Positions 35,548 to 45,587 of a stretch of DNA of 64,000 nucleotides are shown here, piece after piece; the stretch's first letter is position 1; each line of letters opens with the position of its first letter. The translations under genes and the position numbers were made by a program. Source of the DNA: Bacteroidetes bacterium MedPE-SWsnd-G2 (GTDB lineage: Bacteria; Bacteroidota; Bacteroidia; Flavobacteriales; Flavobacteriaceae); the NCBI GenBank assembly GCA_001874335.1, contig MPDE01000005.1, forward strand, positions 1 through 64,000. Reading direction: 5' to 3'. The notes beneath the pieces are model-generated. The model saw only the letters and a list, made by a program, of their open reading frames with translations, did no database searches and was not told where the DNA came from.

Positions 35548-36567
35548 ATGATAGATAAGATTAAAGAGTTTAAAGCTGAAGCAGAAGCATTTCAAGCGCA
35601 TACCAAAGAAGAAATTGAGGCATTCCGAATTAAGTTTTTGGGAAAGAAAGGGATTTTAAATGATTTTTATGGAGAGTTGAAAAACATTTCTAATGACCAA
35701 AAAAAGGAATTTGGTCAAGCTATAAATCAATTGAAAAATGCAGCTCAAAATACGGTTGCAGCTTTAAAAGAGGATATTGAAAATAAGGAAGAAGATAGCG
35801 GCGTTTATGGCGATTTATCTCGTCCGGGATCTCCAATTAATATAGGAGCAAGACATCCAATATCTATAGTTAAAAATCAAATTATTGATATCTTTTCAAG
35901 AATAGGTTTTAACGTTAGTGAAGGGCCAGAAATTGAAGATGACTGGCATAATTTTACGGCTTTAAATTTACCAGAATATCACCCAGCAAGAGATATGCAG
36001 GATACGTTTTTCATTCAAACAGATCCAGATGTGTTATTGAGAACGCATACCAGCTCTGTTCAGGTGAGATATATGGAAAAAAATCAGCCACCAATCAGAA
36101 CCATTTCTCCAGGTAGAGTATTTAGAAACGAGGCTATTTCGGCGCGTTCACATTGCTTTTTTCACCAGGTAGAAGGTTTGTATATTGATAAGGATGTGAG
36201 TTTTGCAGATTTAAAGCAAACACTACAATATTTTACTACAGAGATGTTCGGGAAATCTAAAATTAGATTGCGTCCTTCATATTTTCCATTTACAGAGCCA
36301 AGTGCAGAAGTAGATGTGTATTGGGGATTAGAAACCGAAACAGATTATAAAATGACCAAAGGTACAGGATGGTTAGAGATTATGGGTTGTGGAATGGTTG
36401 ATCCAAATGTATTGGAAAACTGTGGTATTGATTCTAAAGAATATTCTGGATTTGCATTTGGTATGGGAATAGATCGTATAGCCTTATTATTGCACCAAAT
36501 AAATGATATTCGTTTATTGAGTGAAAATGATGTACGCTTTTTAGAGCAGTTTAAATCGGCATTGTAA
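35548..36567 (+). CDS. pheS: Phenylalanine-tRNA ligase alpha subunit
   Basis: 339 residues, the usual length. An N-terminal coiled-coil (~1-90) that contacts tRNA is followed by the class II catalytic core. Motif 1 lies around [21 protein letters not shown], motif 2 in [25 protein letters not shown] and motif 3 in [22 protein letters not shown]. It charges tRNA-Phe with the beta subunit, whose gene (pheT) is not in this window, as is common when pheS and pheT are unlinked in Bacteroidota. Confidence 0.97.
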   Translation: MIDKIKEFKAEAEAFQAHTKEEIEAFRIKFLGKKGILNDFYGELKNISNDQKKEFGQAINQLKNAAQNTVAALKEDIENKEEDSGVYGDLSRPGSPINIGARHPISIVKNQIIDIFSRIGFNVSEGPEIEDDWHNFTALNLPEYHPARDMQDTFFIQTDPDVLLRTHTSSVQVRYMEKNQPPIRTISPGRVFRNEAISARSHCFFHQVEGLYIDKDVSFADLKQTLQYFTTEMFGKSKIRLRPSYFPFTEPSAEVDVYWGLETETDYKMTKGTGWLEIMGCGMVDPNVLENCGIDSKEYSGFAFGMGIDRIALLLHQINDIRLLSENDVRFLEQFKSAL

Positions 36568-36573
36568 TTAGCC

Positions 36574-36969
36574 ATGAGAAAGGATATTGAAATACCCGTT
36601 GTTGAAGGTGTATATGTAGCTGTAGTAAGTGAGTTTAATGATGTTTATAAAACTCAAGACTGGAATGCCTACATCATTAACGATAAAGAAGTGCCTATTG
36701 ACATGGTGCTTATTATTTCTACAGGATACGATGACCAAAAGATTACGTCTACCATGCGCCATAAATTAGAGGTTTTGCCTCCTAAAAGTTATGGCAAAAT
36801 AGAATTGATGCAAGAGGATGTTTTGACGTTGACAAATAACTTTTTGGTTACCTTTTTTGAGGGTTATAAAATGTTTGAAAAAACCTACTCTTTTCCTAAG
36901 AACAGTATTAATCAAAAGGCTTTGCAAAGCGTTCCATTAATGGATGTAAAAGGGGTATTGGTTAAATAA
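36574..36969 (+). CDS. Conserved hypothetical protein downstream of pheS
   Basis: 131 residues, soluble, predicted beta-rich (VVEGVYVAVVSEFNDVYKTQDWNAYIIND, HKLEVLPPKSYGKIEL). It begins six bases after pheS and is surely co-transcribed. I do not recognise a family. The two-sheet pattern without Cys or His clusters gives no catalytic hint. Its stop is separated by one base from the stop of the convergent gpsA gene, with no terminator hairpin between. Confidence 0.75.
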   Translation: MRKDIEIPVVEGVYVAVVSEFNDVYKTQDWNAYIINDKEVPIDMVLIISTGYDDQKITSTMRHKLEVLPPKSYGKIELMQEDVLTLTNNFLVTFFEGYKMFEKTYSFPKNSINQKALQSVPLMDVKGVLVK

Positions 36970-36970
36970 C

Positions 36971-37972
36971 TTAGTTTAGTTTATCGGTAAGTTTTTTGAT
37001 TACCTTTTTAGGGTTTTTACCATCGTATAGTATGGCGTAAACAGCATTGATTATAGGTAATCTTGCCTTTTTAGTTGCATGTTCATTAATAAGATGTGCA
37101 CTTTTTGCAGCGTAGTATCCTTCGGCAATCATATTCATTTCCATTTGAGCAGACTTTACGGTGTAGCCTTTTCCAATCATGTTACCAAACATTCGGTTTC
37201 TAGAAAATACAGAATATCCAGTTACAAGTAAATCACCCAAATAAGCAGAGTTATTGATGTTTCGTTTCATTTTATGCTGCTTTTTTATAAAACGATTCAT
37301 CTCTCTAATGGCATTACTCATTAAAACACTTTGAAAATTGTCTCCGTACCCTAAACCATGCGCAATACCAGCAGCAATGGCATAAATGTTTTTAAGCATT
37401 ACAGCATATTCTACACCAATAATATCATCACTTATTTTGGTTTTAATATAGCTGCTTGATAATCGGTCGGCAATATGTTTTGCTTTAGTGTCATCAGAGC
37501 AAGAAATAGTTAAATAAGACAGGCGTTCAAGGGCAACTTCTTCTGCATGGCACGGTCCTGCAATTACTGCAATATTGTCAAAAGGAACCTTGTACTCATG
37601 ATGAAAATGTTCTCCAACCAATTTTCCTGTTTCAGGGATTATGCCTTTAACTGCAGAAACAATTATTTTAGACGAAACATCTACATCTAACTTTGCTAAT
37701 TCGTTGTACATAAATGCAGATGGTATTACAAATATTAATACATCTGCGTATTCAGCTATTTCGTTAATGTCATTACTAATCTTTAGTTGTTCGGTTTTAA
37801 ACTCAACCGAACTTAGGTAGGATGGATTATGCTGTTCTTTTAAAAGATGTTCTTTTGTATAGACGCTTCGCATGTACCAACCTACTTCATCTAGGTTTTC
37901 ACAAAGCATTTTTACAATTGCAGTGGCCCAGCTTCCTGCTCCAAATACAGCATATTTTAAAGAATTATCCAT
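36971..37972 (-). CDS. gpsA: NAD(P)H-dependent glycerol-3-phosphate dehydrogenase
   Basis: 333 residues, cytosolic. It reduces dihydroxyacetone phosphate to sn-glycerol 3-phosphate for phospholipid synthesis. The Rossmann motif FGAGSWATAIVKML is near residue 9. The catalytic Lys lies in AVMLKNIYAIAAGIAHGLGYGDN, and the NAIREM and GDLLVT segments are typical. A TATTTTTG promoter element lies 24 bases upstream. It is convergent with the hypothetical gene after pheS, with a one-base gap. Confidence 0.95.
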   Translation of the reverse strand: MDNSLKYAVFGAGSWATAIVKMLCENLDEVGWYMRSVYTKEHLLKEQHNPSYLSSVEFKTEQLKISNDINEIAEYADVLIFVIPSAFMYNELAKLDVDVSSKIIVSAVKGIIPETGKLVGEHFHHEYKVPFDNIAVIAGPCHAEEVALERLSYLTISCSDDTKAKHIADRLSSSYIKTKISDDIIGVEYAVMLKNIYAIAAGIAHGLGYGDNFQSVLMSNAIREMNRFIKKQHKMKRNINNSAYLGDLLVTGYSVFSRNRMFGNMIGKGYTVKSAQMEMNMIAEGYYAAKSAHLINEHATKKARLPIINAVYAILYDGKNPKKVIKKLTDKLN

Positions 37973-37996
37973 AGTTTACATAATGATTCTGTTTCG

Positions 37997-38004
37997 CAAA
38001 AATA
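37997..38004 (-). promoter_or_regulatory. Putative -7 element TATTTTTG for gpsA
   Basis: Exact TAnnTTTG match on the minus strand, 24 bases before the gpsA ATG, in the divergent region. Confidence 0.45.
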
Positions 38005-38048
38005 ACGATTTTAAAAGTTATTTTTCTAAAGACTTGAGGTCTAAAATC

Positions 38049-38056
38049 TATTTTTG
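38049..38056 (+). promoter_or_regulatory. Putative -7 element TATTTTTG for the lipoprotein gene
   Basis: Exact TAnnTTTG match 47 bases before the ATG at 38104. The two -7 elements of this divergent region are 44 bases apart and point outward. Confidence 0.45.
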
Positions 38057-38103
38057 GCATAGCTTTTGGTTTCTTACTGATATACAAATCAAATCAACGA
38101 CCT

Positions 38104-39045
38104 ATGAGATCACTAAAATTACTTTTATGTTTTGCCTTAATAGCAAACTTATTTTCATCATGTTCTTCTGAGGTTTACATAGATGATTATGTGCCGCCTC
38201 CAGGACTGACCTTAAACCAATTATTAAGCTCACATGAATTGTGGTATGTGAATTTAAATGAAACTATTGGTTATGGAGAAACCCCTTGGATGCATATGGC
38301 GTTTACGTTATCGTTTAGAAACGGCGTTTTGTACGCTAATAATAATCTTGTTGGTATTGGTAGTCAAGGTAACGGTTTTGGAGTAGCTACAGGTAATTAT
38401 GACGCTTATGATATGATTTTAGATGTGTATCATGTTATTGATGGCTATTCAACATTTGATGTGTATCAAATCGATTATAATACAATCGAATTGTATAATC
38501 CGTATACAGATACATCTTATTTTCTTGATGGATACCAAAGAAATGATTTTGATTATGACTATGTGTTTTATGACAATATTCATTATTTCTTGCAAGAATA
38601 TGAAGCTTGGGAGAAGACGTATACCAGTCAAGTAGGAAGCATCAATGAATTTGATAACGAAAATTATTTGCAATTTTTACCTGGTAATAACGACTCAATG
38701 TTTAGAAGTTCACAAGACTTTGATGTCAATGATTACAATGACATTTATTGGGATTATACTGGAGATTATTTTGTAAACAATATACCTGATAATTTTTACC
38801 TTAAAAACTTAACATTAGATTATGATTTTTTTGGCATTGAACAATTTGAATTAAGCGTTATTAATGATGCAAGGATAGAGCTTTATCATTTGTCATCTGG
38901 AACCTTTTACGAATTTACAGGTAGAGGATATATTCAATTTTTGAGACAAGCTAACGACAATGATGGTGAGGCAAATAAAAGGACTAAAATGAGAAAGCAG
39001 AAAACGGCTAAAAAAGATAACCCAAGAGAAAATGAAAGAAGCTAA
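38104..39045 (+). CDS. Tyr/Asp/Asn-rich lipoprotein of a flavobacterial family
   Basis: 313 residues. A lipoprotein signal peptide ends at LFSSCSSE. The body is unusually rich in Tyr, Asp, Asn and Phe (for example DSYFLD-like and DFDYDYVFYDNIHYF stretches) with short conserved phrases such as LSFRNGVLYANNN, IELYNP and SVINDARIELYH. It recalls a flavobacterial lipoprotein family that databases sometimes mislabel as a nicotinic acid mononucleotide adenylyltransferase; no nucleotidyltransferase motif is present. The function is unknown, probably at the outer membrane. A basic tail of ~30 residues closes the protein. A strong terminator follows. Confidence 0.8.
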   Translation: MRSLKLLLCFALIANLFSSCSSEVYIDDYVPPPGLTLNQLLSSHELWYVNLNETIGYGETPWMHMAFTLSFRNGVLYANNNLVGIGSQGNGFGVATGNYDAYDMILDVYHVIDGYSTFDVYQIDYNTIELYNPYTDTSYFLDGYQRNDFDYDYVFYDNIHYFLQEYEAWEKTYTSQVGSINEFDNENYLQFLPGNNDSMFRSSQDFDVNDYNDIYWDYTGDYFVNNIPDNFYLKNLTLDYDFFGIEQFELSVINDARIELYHLSSGTFYEFTGRGYIQFLRQANDNDGEANKRTKMRKQKTAKKDNPRENERS

Positions 39046-39070
39046 ATTTGGTTGGTTATTTAGTTTCTGG

Positions 39071-39106
39071 AACGCTCAACTAATTTTTATTGGTTGAGCG
39101 TTTTCA
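39071..39106. terminator. Bidirectional terminator
   Basis: Perfect 10-base arms AACGCTCAAC and GTTGAGCGTT enclose a 12-base loop, followed by TT and a T-rich stretch. It lies between the convergent lipoprotein and TlpA-like genes. Confidence 0.75.
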
Positions 39107-39107
39107 T

Positions 39108-40421
39108 TTATAATTTATCTAAAGACAAGATTAGAGTGTCAAAATCTTTTGGCTTGTCAATTATTGTTTTTTCCTTGTTTAATAAAATGAATGACGGTGT
39201 ACCATTTACATCATATGCATCTGCAATAGGGCTATTCCATTTACCCATTGCTAAAACATGTATAAAATTAGGGTAATTGAGTGTTTCGTTTTGCCAAGAA
39301 TCAATACTTTCTTCTAAGCCAATAGCAATTACTTGAATAGATGAATTGTTTTTTAAATATGATTTAATTTTTGGTAGCTCTTCTAAGCAGTGACCACAAG
39401 TGCTACTCCAAAAAATAAGTAAATAATTGTCTGCAGTATTTAAGTCAAGTAAATTGGTGTTAACGGTACGTTCATTATCGGAATAAGAAATTTCAAAATT
39501 ATGCGCTTTTTCGCCAACGCTGTTTTTCTTGTATTTAGTTAATGCGCTCATCAAATCAGTGTCATTAGTTGATTCTGCAAGTTCTAAAAGGTAAGTTTCA
39601 GAAACATAATTAGCGACTGCCGGTTCTTCTAAAATGGTCATGTTTTCCCAAATCATTGTGAGAAGGCTTTTTTTAATTTTAGGATTGTTAAAACCAATGT
39701 AATCTACCAAATCATCAATATGACTAATATAGGTTGCATCATCGGCGTTAGGAGGCATAGCAAATATGTAAGTAATGACGCGCTCCATTAAAAAATCGGA
39801 GCTCTGCAAAATTGGATTTCCGAAATCTATATGTTTTAAATAATTAGATTTTAAGTGTTTTGAATAGGTTGAAACATCCTCAAACGACTTTGGAATATAT
39901 GGTGCGTTTGCTTTTATGAAATTTATAGCTATGGTCCCATAAGCTGCACCTTCAAAGGCATCTTGTGTTTCTTTAAGTGTTTTAAAAATATCTAAATAAG
40001 CTTTTTCATTGGTACTCCCTTGGGCATAAAAATTGCTAATGGTCAAATTAATGAGCTCCATACTTTTGGTGTATGAAATCCATAATTTGTTTTCATTAGA
40101 TTCGATAAATTTAAGGCCGTTTTCTAAGCTAAATTCCAATTTTACATCTTCTAAACCGCTATAAATTAAATCAAAATTGTTCTCTTCTGGTGGAGTTGCA
40201 TAGATGATTTTGTATATCCCTTTAGCTGCTGTCGAGTCCAATGCAATATTAAAGGAGCCATCACTATTTATTTTACTTCTATTTATATAATTTGAACCTG
40301 ATGGCGTCGACTTGTATAAAAAGGCGTAAGTGTAATCTTTTGCAGGCGAAAATTTTCCAGTTATATTGTGTTGTCCAAAAACACCTAAAGGTAAAATGAG
40401 TAAAAGAAGTAAATATTTCAT
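39108..40421 (-). CDS. TlpA-like thioredoxin-fold protein (periplasmic)
   Basis: 437 residues. A signal peptide (MKYLLLLLILPLGVFG) is followed by an N-terminal DUF4369-like beta domain (~20-110) and a helical middle. The C-terminal thioredoxin-like domain has the redox motif CGHC (near 341-344) in FWSSTCGHCLEELPKI and a cis-Pro region at VNGTPSFILL. Such proteins reduce or shuffle disulfides in the periplasm; the client is unknown. It is 27 bases after mfd on the same strand and may be co-transcribed with it. Confidence 0.88.
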   Translation of the reverse strand: MKYLLLLLILPLGVFGQHNITGKFSPAKDYTYAFLYKSTPSGSNYINRSKINSDGSFNIALDSTAAKGIYKIIYATPPEENNFDLIYSGLEDVKLEFSLENGLKFIESNENKLWISYTKSMELINLTISNFYAQGSTNEKAYLDIFKTLKETQDAFEGAAYGTIAINFIKANAPYIPKSFEDVSTYSKHLKSNYLKHIDFGNPILQSSDFLMERVITYIFAMPPNADDATYISHIDDLVDYIGFNNPKIKKSLLTMIWENMTILEEPAVANYVSETYLLELAESTNDTDLMSALTKYKKNSVGEKAHNFEISYSDNERTVNTNLLDLNTADNYLLIFWSSTCGHCLEELPKIKSYLKNNSSIQVIAIGLEESIDSWQNETLNYPNFIHVLAMGKWNSPIADAYDVNGTPSFILLNKEKTIIDKPKDFDTLILSLDKL

Positions 40422-40448
40422 GAAATAAAATTTTCTGATTAGGCACTA

Positions 40449-43400
40449 TTATTGTGCCACAATTGGTTTTAAAACGCTAAGTGCTTGTTGTACAGTTTTA
40501 ATGTTTTCAAATGTAAGTAATAATCGCAAGCCAGCTCGGGTTTGTTTTTCTTTCATCTTACAAGCAGAAGGATGACTCTGAACATAGCTTAATACTCTTG
40601 TAAAACCAGGACTTTGATAAAACGCACTTTGTTGATCATTTATAAAATAACCAATAAGTCGGCCTTGCTTCATGATTAGTTTTTCTAAACCAATTTGAGT
40701 AGCAACCCATTTTATTCTAACACTATTAAACAGGTCTATTACAGGAATTGGTAAATCACCAAATCTATCGATAACATCAGATTCAAATTTTTGTAATTCT
40801 TCTTCAGTTTTAATCTGATTTAATTGAGTGTAGAGGTTTAAACGTTCAGTTATATTATTGACATAATCGTCCGGAAATAACAATTCGAAATCTGAATCTA
40901 TTGTTATTTCTTTGACATAAATTTTGTCTTCGGCTTTATCGTCATAGAGGTCTTTAAATTCGTTTTCTTTTAATTCTTCAATAGCTTCATTCAATATTTT
41001 TTGATATGTATCAAAGCCTATTTCATTGATAAATCCGCTTTGTTCTCCACCAAGTAAATCTCCAGCACCACGAATTTCTAAATCTTTCATGGCGATATTA
41101 AATCCGGAACCTAGCTCAGTAAATTGAGAAAGTGCTGAGATTCGTTTTCTTGCATCATCAGTCATAGCCGAATATTCTGGTGTGATAAAATAACAAAATG
41201 CTTTTTTGTTAGAACGCCCAACACGACCTCTCATTTGGTGTAAATCACTTAACCCAAAATTATTGGCGTTATTGATAAAAATGGTATTGGCATTTGATAC
41301 ATCCAATCCACTTTCAATAATTGTGGTGCTTACTAAAACATCAAACTCACCATTCATGAAGGATAGCATGAGTTGCTCTAGTTTTTTGCCTTCCATTTGT
41401 CCGTGACCAATACCTATTTTTGCATCTGGTACTAATCGCTGTATTAAGCCCGCAACTTCTTTAATGTTTTCAATTCTATTATGGATGAAAAACACTTGTC
41501 CCCCACGTTGTATTTCATAAGATACGGCATCTCTAATAGTTTCTTCCCCAAATCTAATCACATGACTTTCTATCGGGTACCTATTTGGTGGAGGAGTAGT
41601 AATAACCGATAAATCTCGAGCAGCCATCAAGCTAAATTGTAGTGTTCTTGGAATTGGTGTTGCAGTAAGTGTAAGTACATCAACGTTTTCTTTAATCGAT
41701 TTTAATTTTTCTTTTACAGCAACTCCAAATTTTTGTTCTTCATCAACGATTAACAAGCCAAGATCCTTAAACTTCACGTTTTTATTTACCAATTGGTGGG
41801 TACCTATAATGATATCAACATGTCCTTTCTCTAATCGCTCTAAGGTTTCTCTTTTTTGTTTTGCTGTTCTAAACCTATTCACATAATCAACGGTAACCGG
41901 CAATTGTTTTAATCGTTCAGAAAAAGTTTTTTGATGCTGAAATGCCAGTATTGTTGTGGGTACGAGTATGGCAACTTGTTTTCCATTATCCACTGCTTTA
42001 AATGCAGCTCTTATGGCAACTTCAGTTTTTCCAAAACCAACATCACCACATACCAATCTATCCATAGGGCGTTCACTCTCCATATCTGATTTGATATCTG
42101 CTGTTGCGGTAATTTGATCGGGAGTGTCTTCGTAAATAAAAGAGGCTTCTAACTCATGTTGTAAATAACTATCTGGGTCGTATTGAAACCCTTTTCTGGC
42201 CTTTCTTTTTGCGTATAGTTTGATCAGGTTAAAAGCAACTTCCTTAACCCGTTTTTTAGTTTTTTGTTTAAGCGTTTTCCAAGCAGGGCTTCCTAATTTA
42301 TAGATTTTAGGAGGTTTTCCATCTTTACCATTAAATTTGGTGATTTTATGTAAAGAGTGAATGCTTAAGTAGAGCACATCTCGTTCACCGTATACCAATT
42401 TTATCGCTTCTTGTTTTTTGCCTTCAACATCAATTTTTTGTAACCCTCCAAATTTTCCAATGCCGTGATCTATATGTGTCACATAATCTCCAATTTCTAA
42501 ATTTGTGAGTTCTTTGAGTGTAATAGCCTGCTTTTTGGCGTATCCGTTTTTTAAATTAAACTTATGGTAACGCTCAAAAATTTGATGATCTGTATAGCAG
42601 ATTATTTTATTGTCGTTATCGACAAACCCCTGATATAGTGAAAGTACAATTGTTTTATAATGAACCTCTTGTTCTACATCCTCAAAAATATCATGAAATC
42701 GTTTGGCTTGCTGCTCACTTGAGCATGCCACAAAGTTTTTATACCCTTTGTTATGATTTTCGTTTAGATTATTTATAAGTAAATCAAATTGTTTATTGAA
42801 GGAAGGTTGAGGATTAGTATTAAATTTTATGTCTTCAGATTGATTTGAAGAAAATAAATTACTGGCCCCAAACTCAACAACAGTAAAGTCTAAAAACTGT
42901 CGTTTTAAAAGTTCTGAATTACAAAAAAGTTCTTCAGGTTTTGAGTGTTTTATAGTTTCAGAAAGTGTGCTAAATGCCATTTGGGCTTTACCAAAAAAAT
43001 CATCAATTCTATTAAATATAAGATCTGAATTTTTTGAGAATATTACTGTTTTTGAAGCAATATATTTGAGAAAACTTTCTCGGTTTTCTTCGAGAAACTT
43101 GTTTTCAACATTTGGAATGATGTTGATGCGTTTAACTTGGTTTATTGATAGCTGAGTTTCGACATCAAAGGTTCTAATACTATCAACTTCATCTCCAAAA
43201 AACTCTATCCTATAAGGTTCATCATGGGAAAATGAAAACACATCTACAATTCCTCCACGCACTGAAAACTCTCCAGGTTCGGTAACAAAATCAACGCGTT
43301 TAAATTTGTACTCAAATAAAACTTCGTTTACAAAGTCTATAGAAAGCTCTTCCTGAACAGCAATTTTTAAAGTGTTTCGCTCCAGCTCTTTTCGAGTTAC

Positions 43401-43796
43401 TACTTTTTCAAAAAGGGCATCGGGATAGGTTACAATTACTGCCGGCTTTTTTCTCGAATTTATTCTATTCAGGACTTCGGCTCTAAGTAATACATTAGCG
43501 TTGTCTGTTTCTTCAATTTGATAAGGCCTACGGTAACTTCCGGGATAAAACAACACATTTTTTTCATCCAAAAGTAATTCCAAATCATTCAGATGAAACG
43601 CGGCTTCTTCCTTGTCATTAAAGACTAATAAAAATGGTTTTTCAGCAGATTTAAAGGCTTCAGAAATTACAAAGGATAAAGACGAGCCTATAAGCCCCTT
43701 TAAATGGGTTTTGCTTTCGGTTTTGGCAATAGCCATCTGCAGTTTTTGCAGTTGCAAAGACTGTGCATAGGTTTGCGAGAGAACAGATTTACTCAA
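40449..43796 (-). CDS. mfd: Transcription-repair coupling factor
   Basis: 1115 residues. It removes RNA polymerase stalled at DNA lesions and recruits UvrA. The N-terminal UvrB-like region is followed by the CarD-like RNA-polymerase-interacting domain (IGDYVTHIDHGIGKFGG, ~430-490). The SF2 translocase has Walker A GDVGFGKTE (~585) and DEEQ (~685) in LLIVDEEQKFGV, with the later HQMRGRVGRSNK motif VI. A TRCF C-terminal domain ends the protein. The start is TTG at 43796: an in-frame stop lies three codons before it, and the next Met is 21 residues later. A TATATTTG element lies 16 bases upstream. Confidence 0.97.
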   Translation of the reverse strand: MSKSVLSQTYAQSLQLQKLQMAIAKTESKTHLKGLIGSSLSFVISEAFKSAEKPFLLVFNDKEEAAFHLNDLELLLDEKNVLFYPGSYRRPYQIEETDNANVLLRAEVLNRINSRKKPAVIVTYPDALFEKVVTRKELERNTLKIAVQEELSIDFVNEVLFEYKFKRVDFVTEPGEFSVRGGIVDVFSFSHDEPYRIEFFGDEVDSIRTFDVETQLSINQVKRINIIPNVENKFLEENRESFLKYIASKTVIFSKNSDLIFNRIDDFFGKAQMAFSTLSETIKHSKPEELFCNSELLKRQFLDFTVVEFGASNLFSSNQSEDIKFNTNPQPSFNKQFDLLINNLNENHNKGYKNFVACSSEQQAKRFHDIFEDVEQEVHYKTIVLSLYQGFVDNDNKIICYTDHQIFERYHKFNLKNGYAKKQAITLKELTNLEIGDYVTHIDHGIGKFGGLQKIDVEGKKQEAIKLVYGERDVLYLSIHSLHKITKFNGKDGKPPKIYKLGSPAWKTLKQKTKKRVKEVAFNLIKLYAKRKARKGFQYDPDSYLQHELEASFIYEDTPDQITATADIKSDMESERPMDRLVCGDVGFGKTEVAIRAAFKAVDNGKQVAILVPTTILAFQHQKTFSERLKQLPVTVDYVNRFRTAKQKRETLERLEKGHVDIIIGTHQLVNKNVKFKDLGLLIVDEEQKFGVAVKEKLKSIKENVDVLTLTATPIPRTLQFSLMAARDLSVITTPPPNRYPIESHVIRFGEETIRDAVSYEIQRGGQVFFIHNRIENIKEVAGLIQRLVPDAKIGIGHGQMEGKKLEQLMLSFMNGEFDVLVSTTIIESGLDVSNANTIFINNANNFGLSDLHQMRGRVGRSNKKAFCYFITPEYSAMTDDARKRISALSQFTELGSGFNIAMKDLEIRGAGDLLGGEQSGFINEIGFDTYQKILNEAIEELKENEFKDLYDDKAEDKIYVKEITIDSDFELLFPDDYVNNITERLNLYTQLNQIKTEEELQKFESDVIDRFGDLPIPVIDLFNSVRIKWVATQIGLEKLIMKQGRLIGYFINDQQSAFYQSPGFTRVLSYVQSHPSACKMKEKQTRAGLRLLLTFENIKTVQQALSVLKPIVAQ

Positions 43797-43812
43797 GACA
43801 GTTTATTTTCTA

Positions 43813-43820
43813 CAAATATA
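43813..43820 (-). promoter_or_regulatory. Putative -7 element TATATTTG for mfd
   Basis: Exact TAnnTTTG match on the minus strand, 16 bases before the TTG start codon of mfd, implying a very short leader. Confidence 0.45.
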
Positions 43821-43923
43821 TGGCATACGGCTTAATTAATAGTTGCTAAAATTTTGCTAATTAGTACGGTTTTAAATTGCTTAAAAAAGAATAGGTTTAA
43901 TTTTAAAAGGCATTAACTTTAGT

Positions 43924-43931
43924 TATATTTG
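43924..43931 (+). promoter_or_regulatory. Putative -7 element TATATTTG for the TerB-like gene
   Basis: Exact TAnnTTTG match 24 bases before the ATG at 43956. Confidence 0.45.
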
Positions 43932-43955
43932 CTCGACTTTTAAAAACCAAAAATT

Positions 43956-44387
43956 ATGTCATTTTCAGATTTATTTGATAGTGGATTTAAAAAGCGAAAT
44001 GAAGATCATTTTGCAGCCATTGTTCGTGTTGCCATGGACGACGGTATTATTTCTGACGAAGAAAAAGCTTTTTTAGATAGACTTGCTCACAATTTACAAA
44101 TTGGAGAAGAAGATTATAAAAAGATTTTAACAGATTACCAAACACACCCTATTAATCCTCCAACGAGTTATGTGAGACGTTTAGAACGTTTGTATGACTT
44201 GGCAAGAATGGTTTATGTAGATAGCGTTAAAGGTGAAGCTGAAGAACGATTACTAAGAAAGATTGGTGTTGGTCTTGGGTTTACGCCTGAAAATGTAAAA
44301 TATGTGGTGAGTAAAGCCTTAGATTTAGTAAGTGAAGGTGTTGAATTAGATACTTTTATTGCTGAAATAAAATTTATGAACAGATAG
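43956..44387 (+). CDS. TerB-like (tellurite resistance TerB family) protein
   Basis: 143 residues, cytosolic, all helical and acidic. The repeat-like segments DGIISDEEKAFLDRLAHNLQI and VKGEAEERLLRKIGVGLGFTPENV match the TerB helical fold, in which acidic residues may bind metal. Despite the name, flavobacterial homologues stand alone without other ter genes, as here, so a role in tellurite resistance is doubtful. It has its own promoter and a strong terminator. Confidence 0.85.
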   Translation: MSFSDLFDSGFKKRNEDHFAAIVRVAMDDGIISDEEKAFLDRLAHNLQIGEEDYKKILTDYQTHPINPPTSYVRRLERLYDLARMVYVDSVKGEAEERLLRKIGVGLGFTPENVKYVVSKALDLVSEGVELDTFIAEIKFMNR

Positions 44388-44410
44388 TTTTAACTAGTGT
44401 TCAAAGCATA

Positions 44411-44444
44411 AAAAAAGCGAGTTATTTAATAACTCGCTTTTTTT
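44411..44444. terminator. Bidirectional terminator
   Basis: The arms AAAAAAGCGAGTTA and TAACTCGCTTTTTT enclose a 5-base loop between the convergent TerB-like and fbp genes. Confidence 0.85.
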
Positions 44445-44459
44445 ATGTTGATGACTCAA

Positions 44460-45467
44460 TTACTTGGCGTTTTCCATAAATTCTTCGGCCTTTTCAACCA
44501 TGGCTTTACTACCGCAAATAAAAGGTACACGTTGGTGCAGCTCGGTAGGTTGAATGTCCATAATTCTTGTAAACCCATCACTTGCTTTTCCACTAGCTTG
44601 TTCTGCTAAAAATGCCATAGGATTACATTCGTACAATAATCTTAATTTTCCGTTCGAAGATTTAGAGCTTTTAGGGTACATGTAAATCCCACCCTTAATC
44701 ATATTTCTGTGAAAATCGGAGACTAATGACCCAATATATCTTGATTTGTATGGTCTATCAGCTTCTTCCATCTGGCAGTATTTGATATAGTCTTTTATCC
44801 CTTGTGGGAAATGAATATAATTCCCTTCATTTACAGAATATATATTGCCGTTTTCAGGGAATTGCATGTCTGGATGTGAAAGGTAGAACGTACCGATAGC
44901 AGGGTTTAAGGTAAAACCGTTTACACCAGCTCCTGTTGTGTATACTAACATAGTTGATGTTCCATATACTACATAACCGGCAGCAACTTGCTGATTTCCT
45001 TTTTGAAGAAAATCGTCAATAGTTACAGGAGTTCCTACTGGAGTTACCCTTCTGTAAATTGAAAAAATTGTACCAACAGAAACATTTACATCAATATTTG
45101 AAGAACCATCTAAAGGGTCAATTAAAACTACATATTTATTTTGGTTACATTCATCTTGACTATTTATACTGATAAAATCGTCTTCTTCCTCACTTGCGAT
45201 ACCGCAAACAATATTTCTATTAGTAAGTGTTTGAATAAATTTATCGTTAGCGTAAACATCTAATTTTTGTTGATCTTCACCTTGAATATTAGTGTCTCCA
45301 GCAGCACCAATGATGTCTACTAAACCAGCTTTGTTAACCTCGTGATTAACAACCTTTGCTGCCAATCTTATCGAGTTGATAAGTCGGGATAATTCGCCTG
45401 AAGTATATTTAAAAGCAGTTTGGTTTTCAATGATAAATTCTCCTAGAGTTTGGTTTTTTCGAGACAT
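44460..45467 (-). CDS. fbp: Fructose-1,6-bisphosphatase class 1
   Basis: 335 residues, cytosolic; it hydrolyses fructose 1,6-bisphosphate in gluconeogenesis. The metal-binding [21 protein letters not shown] region (~119) and the late [21 protein letters not shown] are the class 1 signatures. [10 protein letters not shown] gives further acidic ligands. A near-consensus -7 sequence (GATATTTG) lies at 45492-45499 on the minus strand. Monocistronic. Confidence 0.97.
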   Translation of the reverse strand: MSRKNQTLGEFIIENQTAFKYTSGELSRLINSIRLAAKVVNHEVNKAGLVDIIGAAGDTNIQGEDQQKLDVYANDKFIQTLTNRNIVCGIASEEEDDFISINSQDECNQNKYVVLIDPLDGSSNIDVNVSVGTIFSIYRRVTPVGTPVTIDDFLQKGNQQVAAGYVVYGTSTMLVYTTGAGVNGFTLNPAIGTFYLSHPDMQFPENGNIYSVNEGNYIHFPQGIKDYIKYCQMEEADRPYKSRYIGSLVSDFHRNMIKGGIYMYPKSSKSSNGKLRLLYECNPMAFLAEQASGKASDGFTRIMDIQPTELHQRVPFICGSKAMVEKAEEFMENAK

Positions 45468-45564
45468 TTAGATTGGGTATTAAATTTTGTGCAAATATCG
45501 TATTTTTTATTCAACTATAACGTTTTCGAAAGGGTTTAATAAAGACTAGTTTGTTACTTTAAAC

Positions 45565-45572
45565 TATATTTG
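45565..45572 (+). promoter_or_regulatory. Putative -7 element TATATTTG for the GNAT-aspartate kinase-olsF unit
   Basis: Exact TAnnTTTG match 15 bases before the ATG at 45588. Confidence 0.45.
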
Positions 45573-45587
45573 ATTAAAAATATTTGA

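Noticed and set aside
43956-44387. Tellurite resistance operon
   Set aside because: Only a lone TerB-like gene is present; no other ter genes occur in the window.
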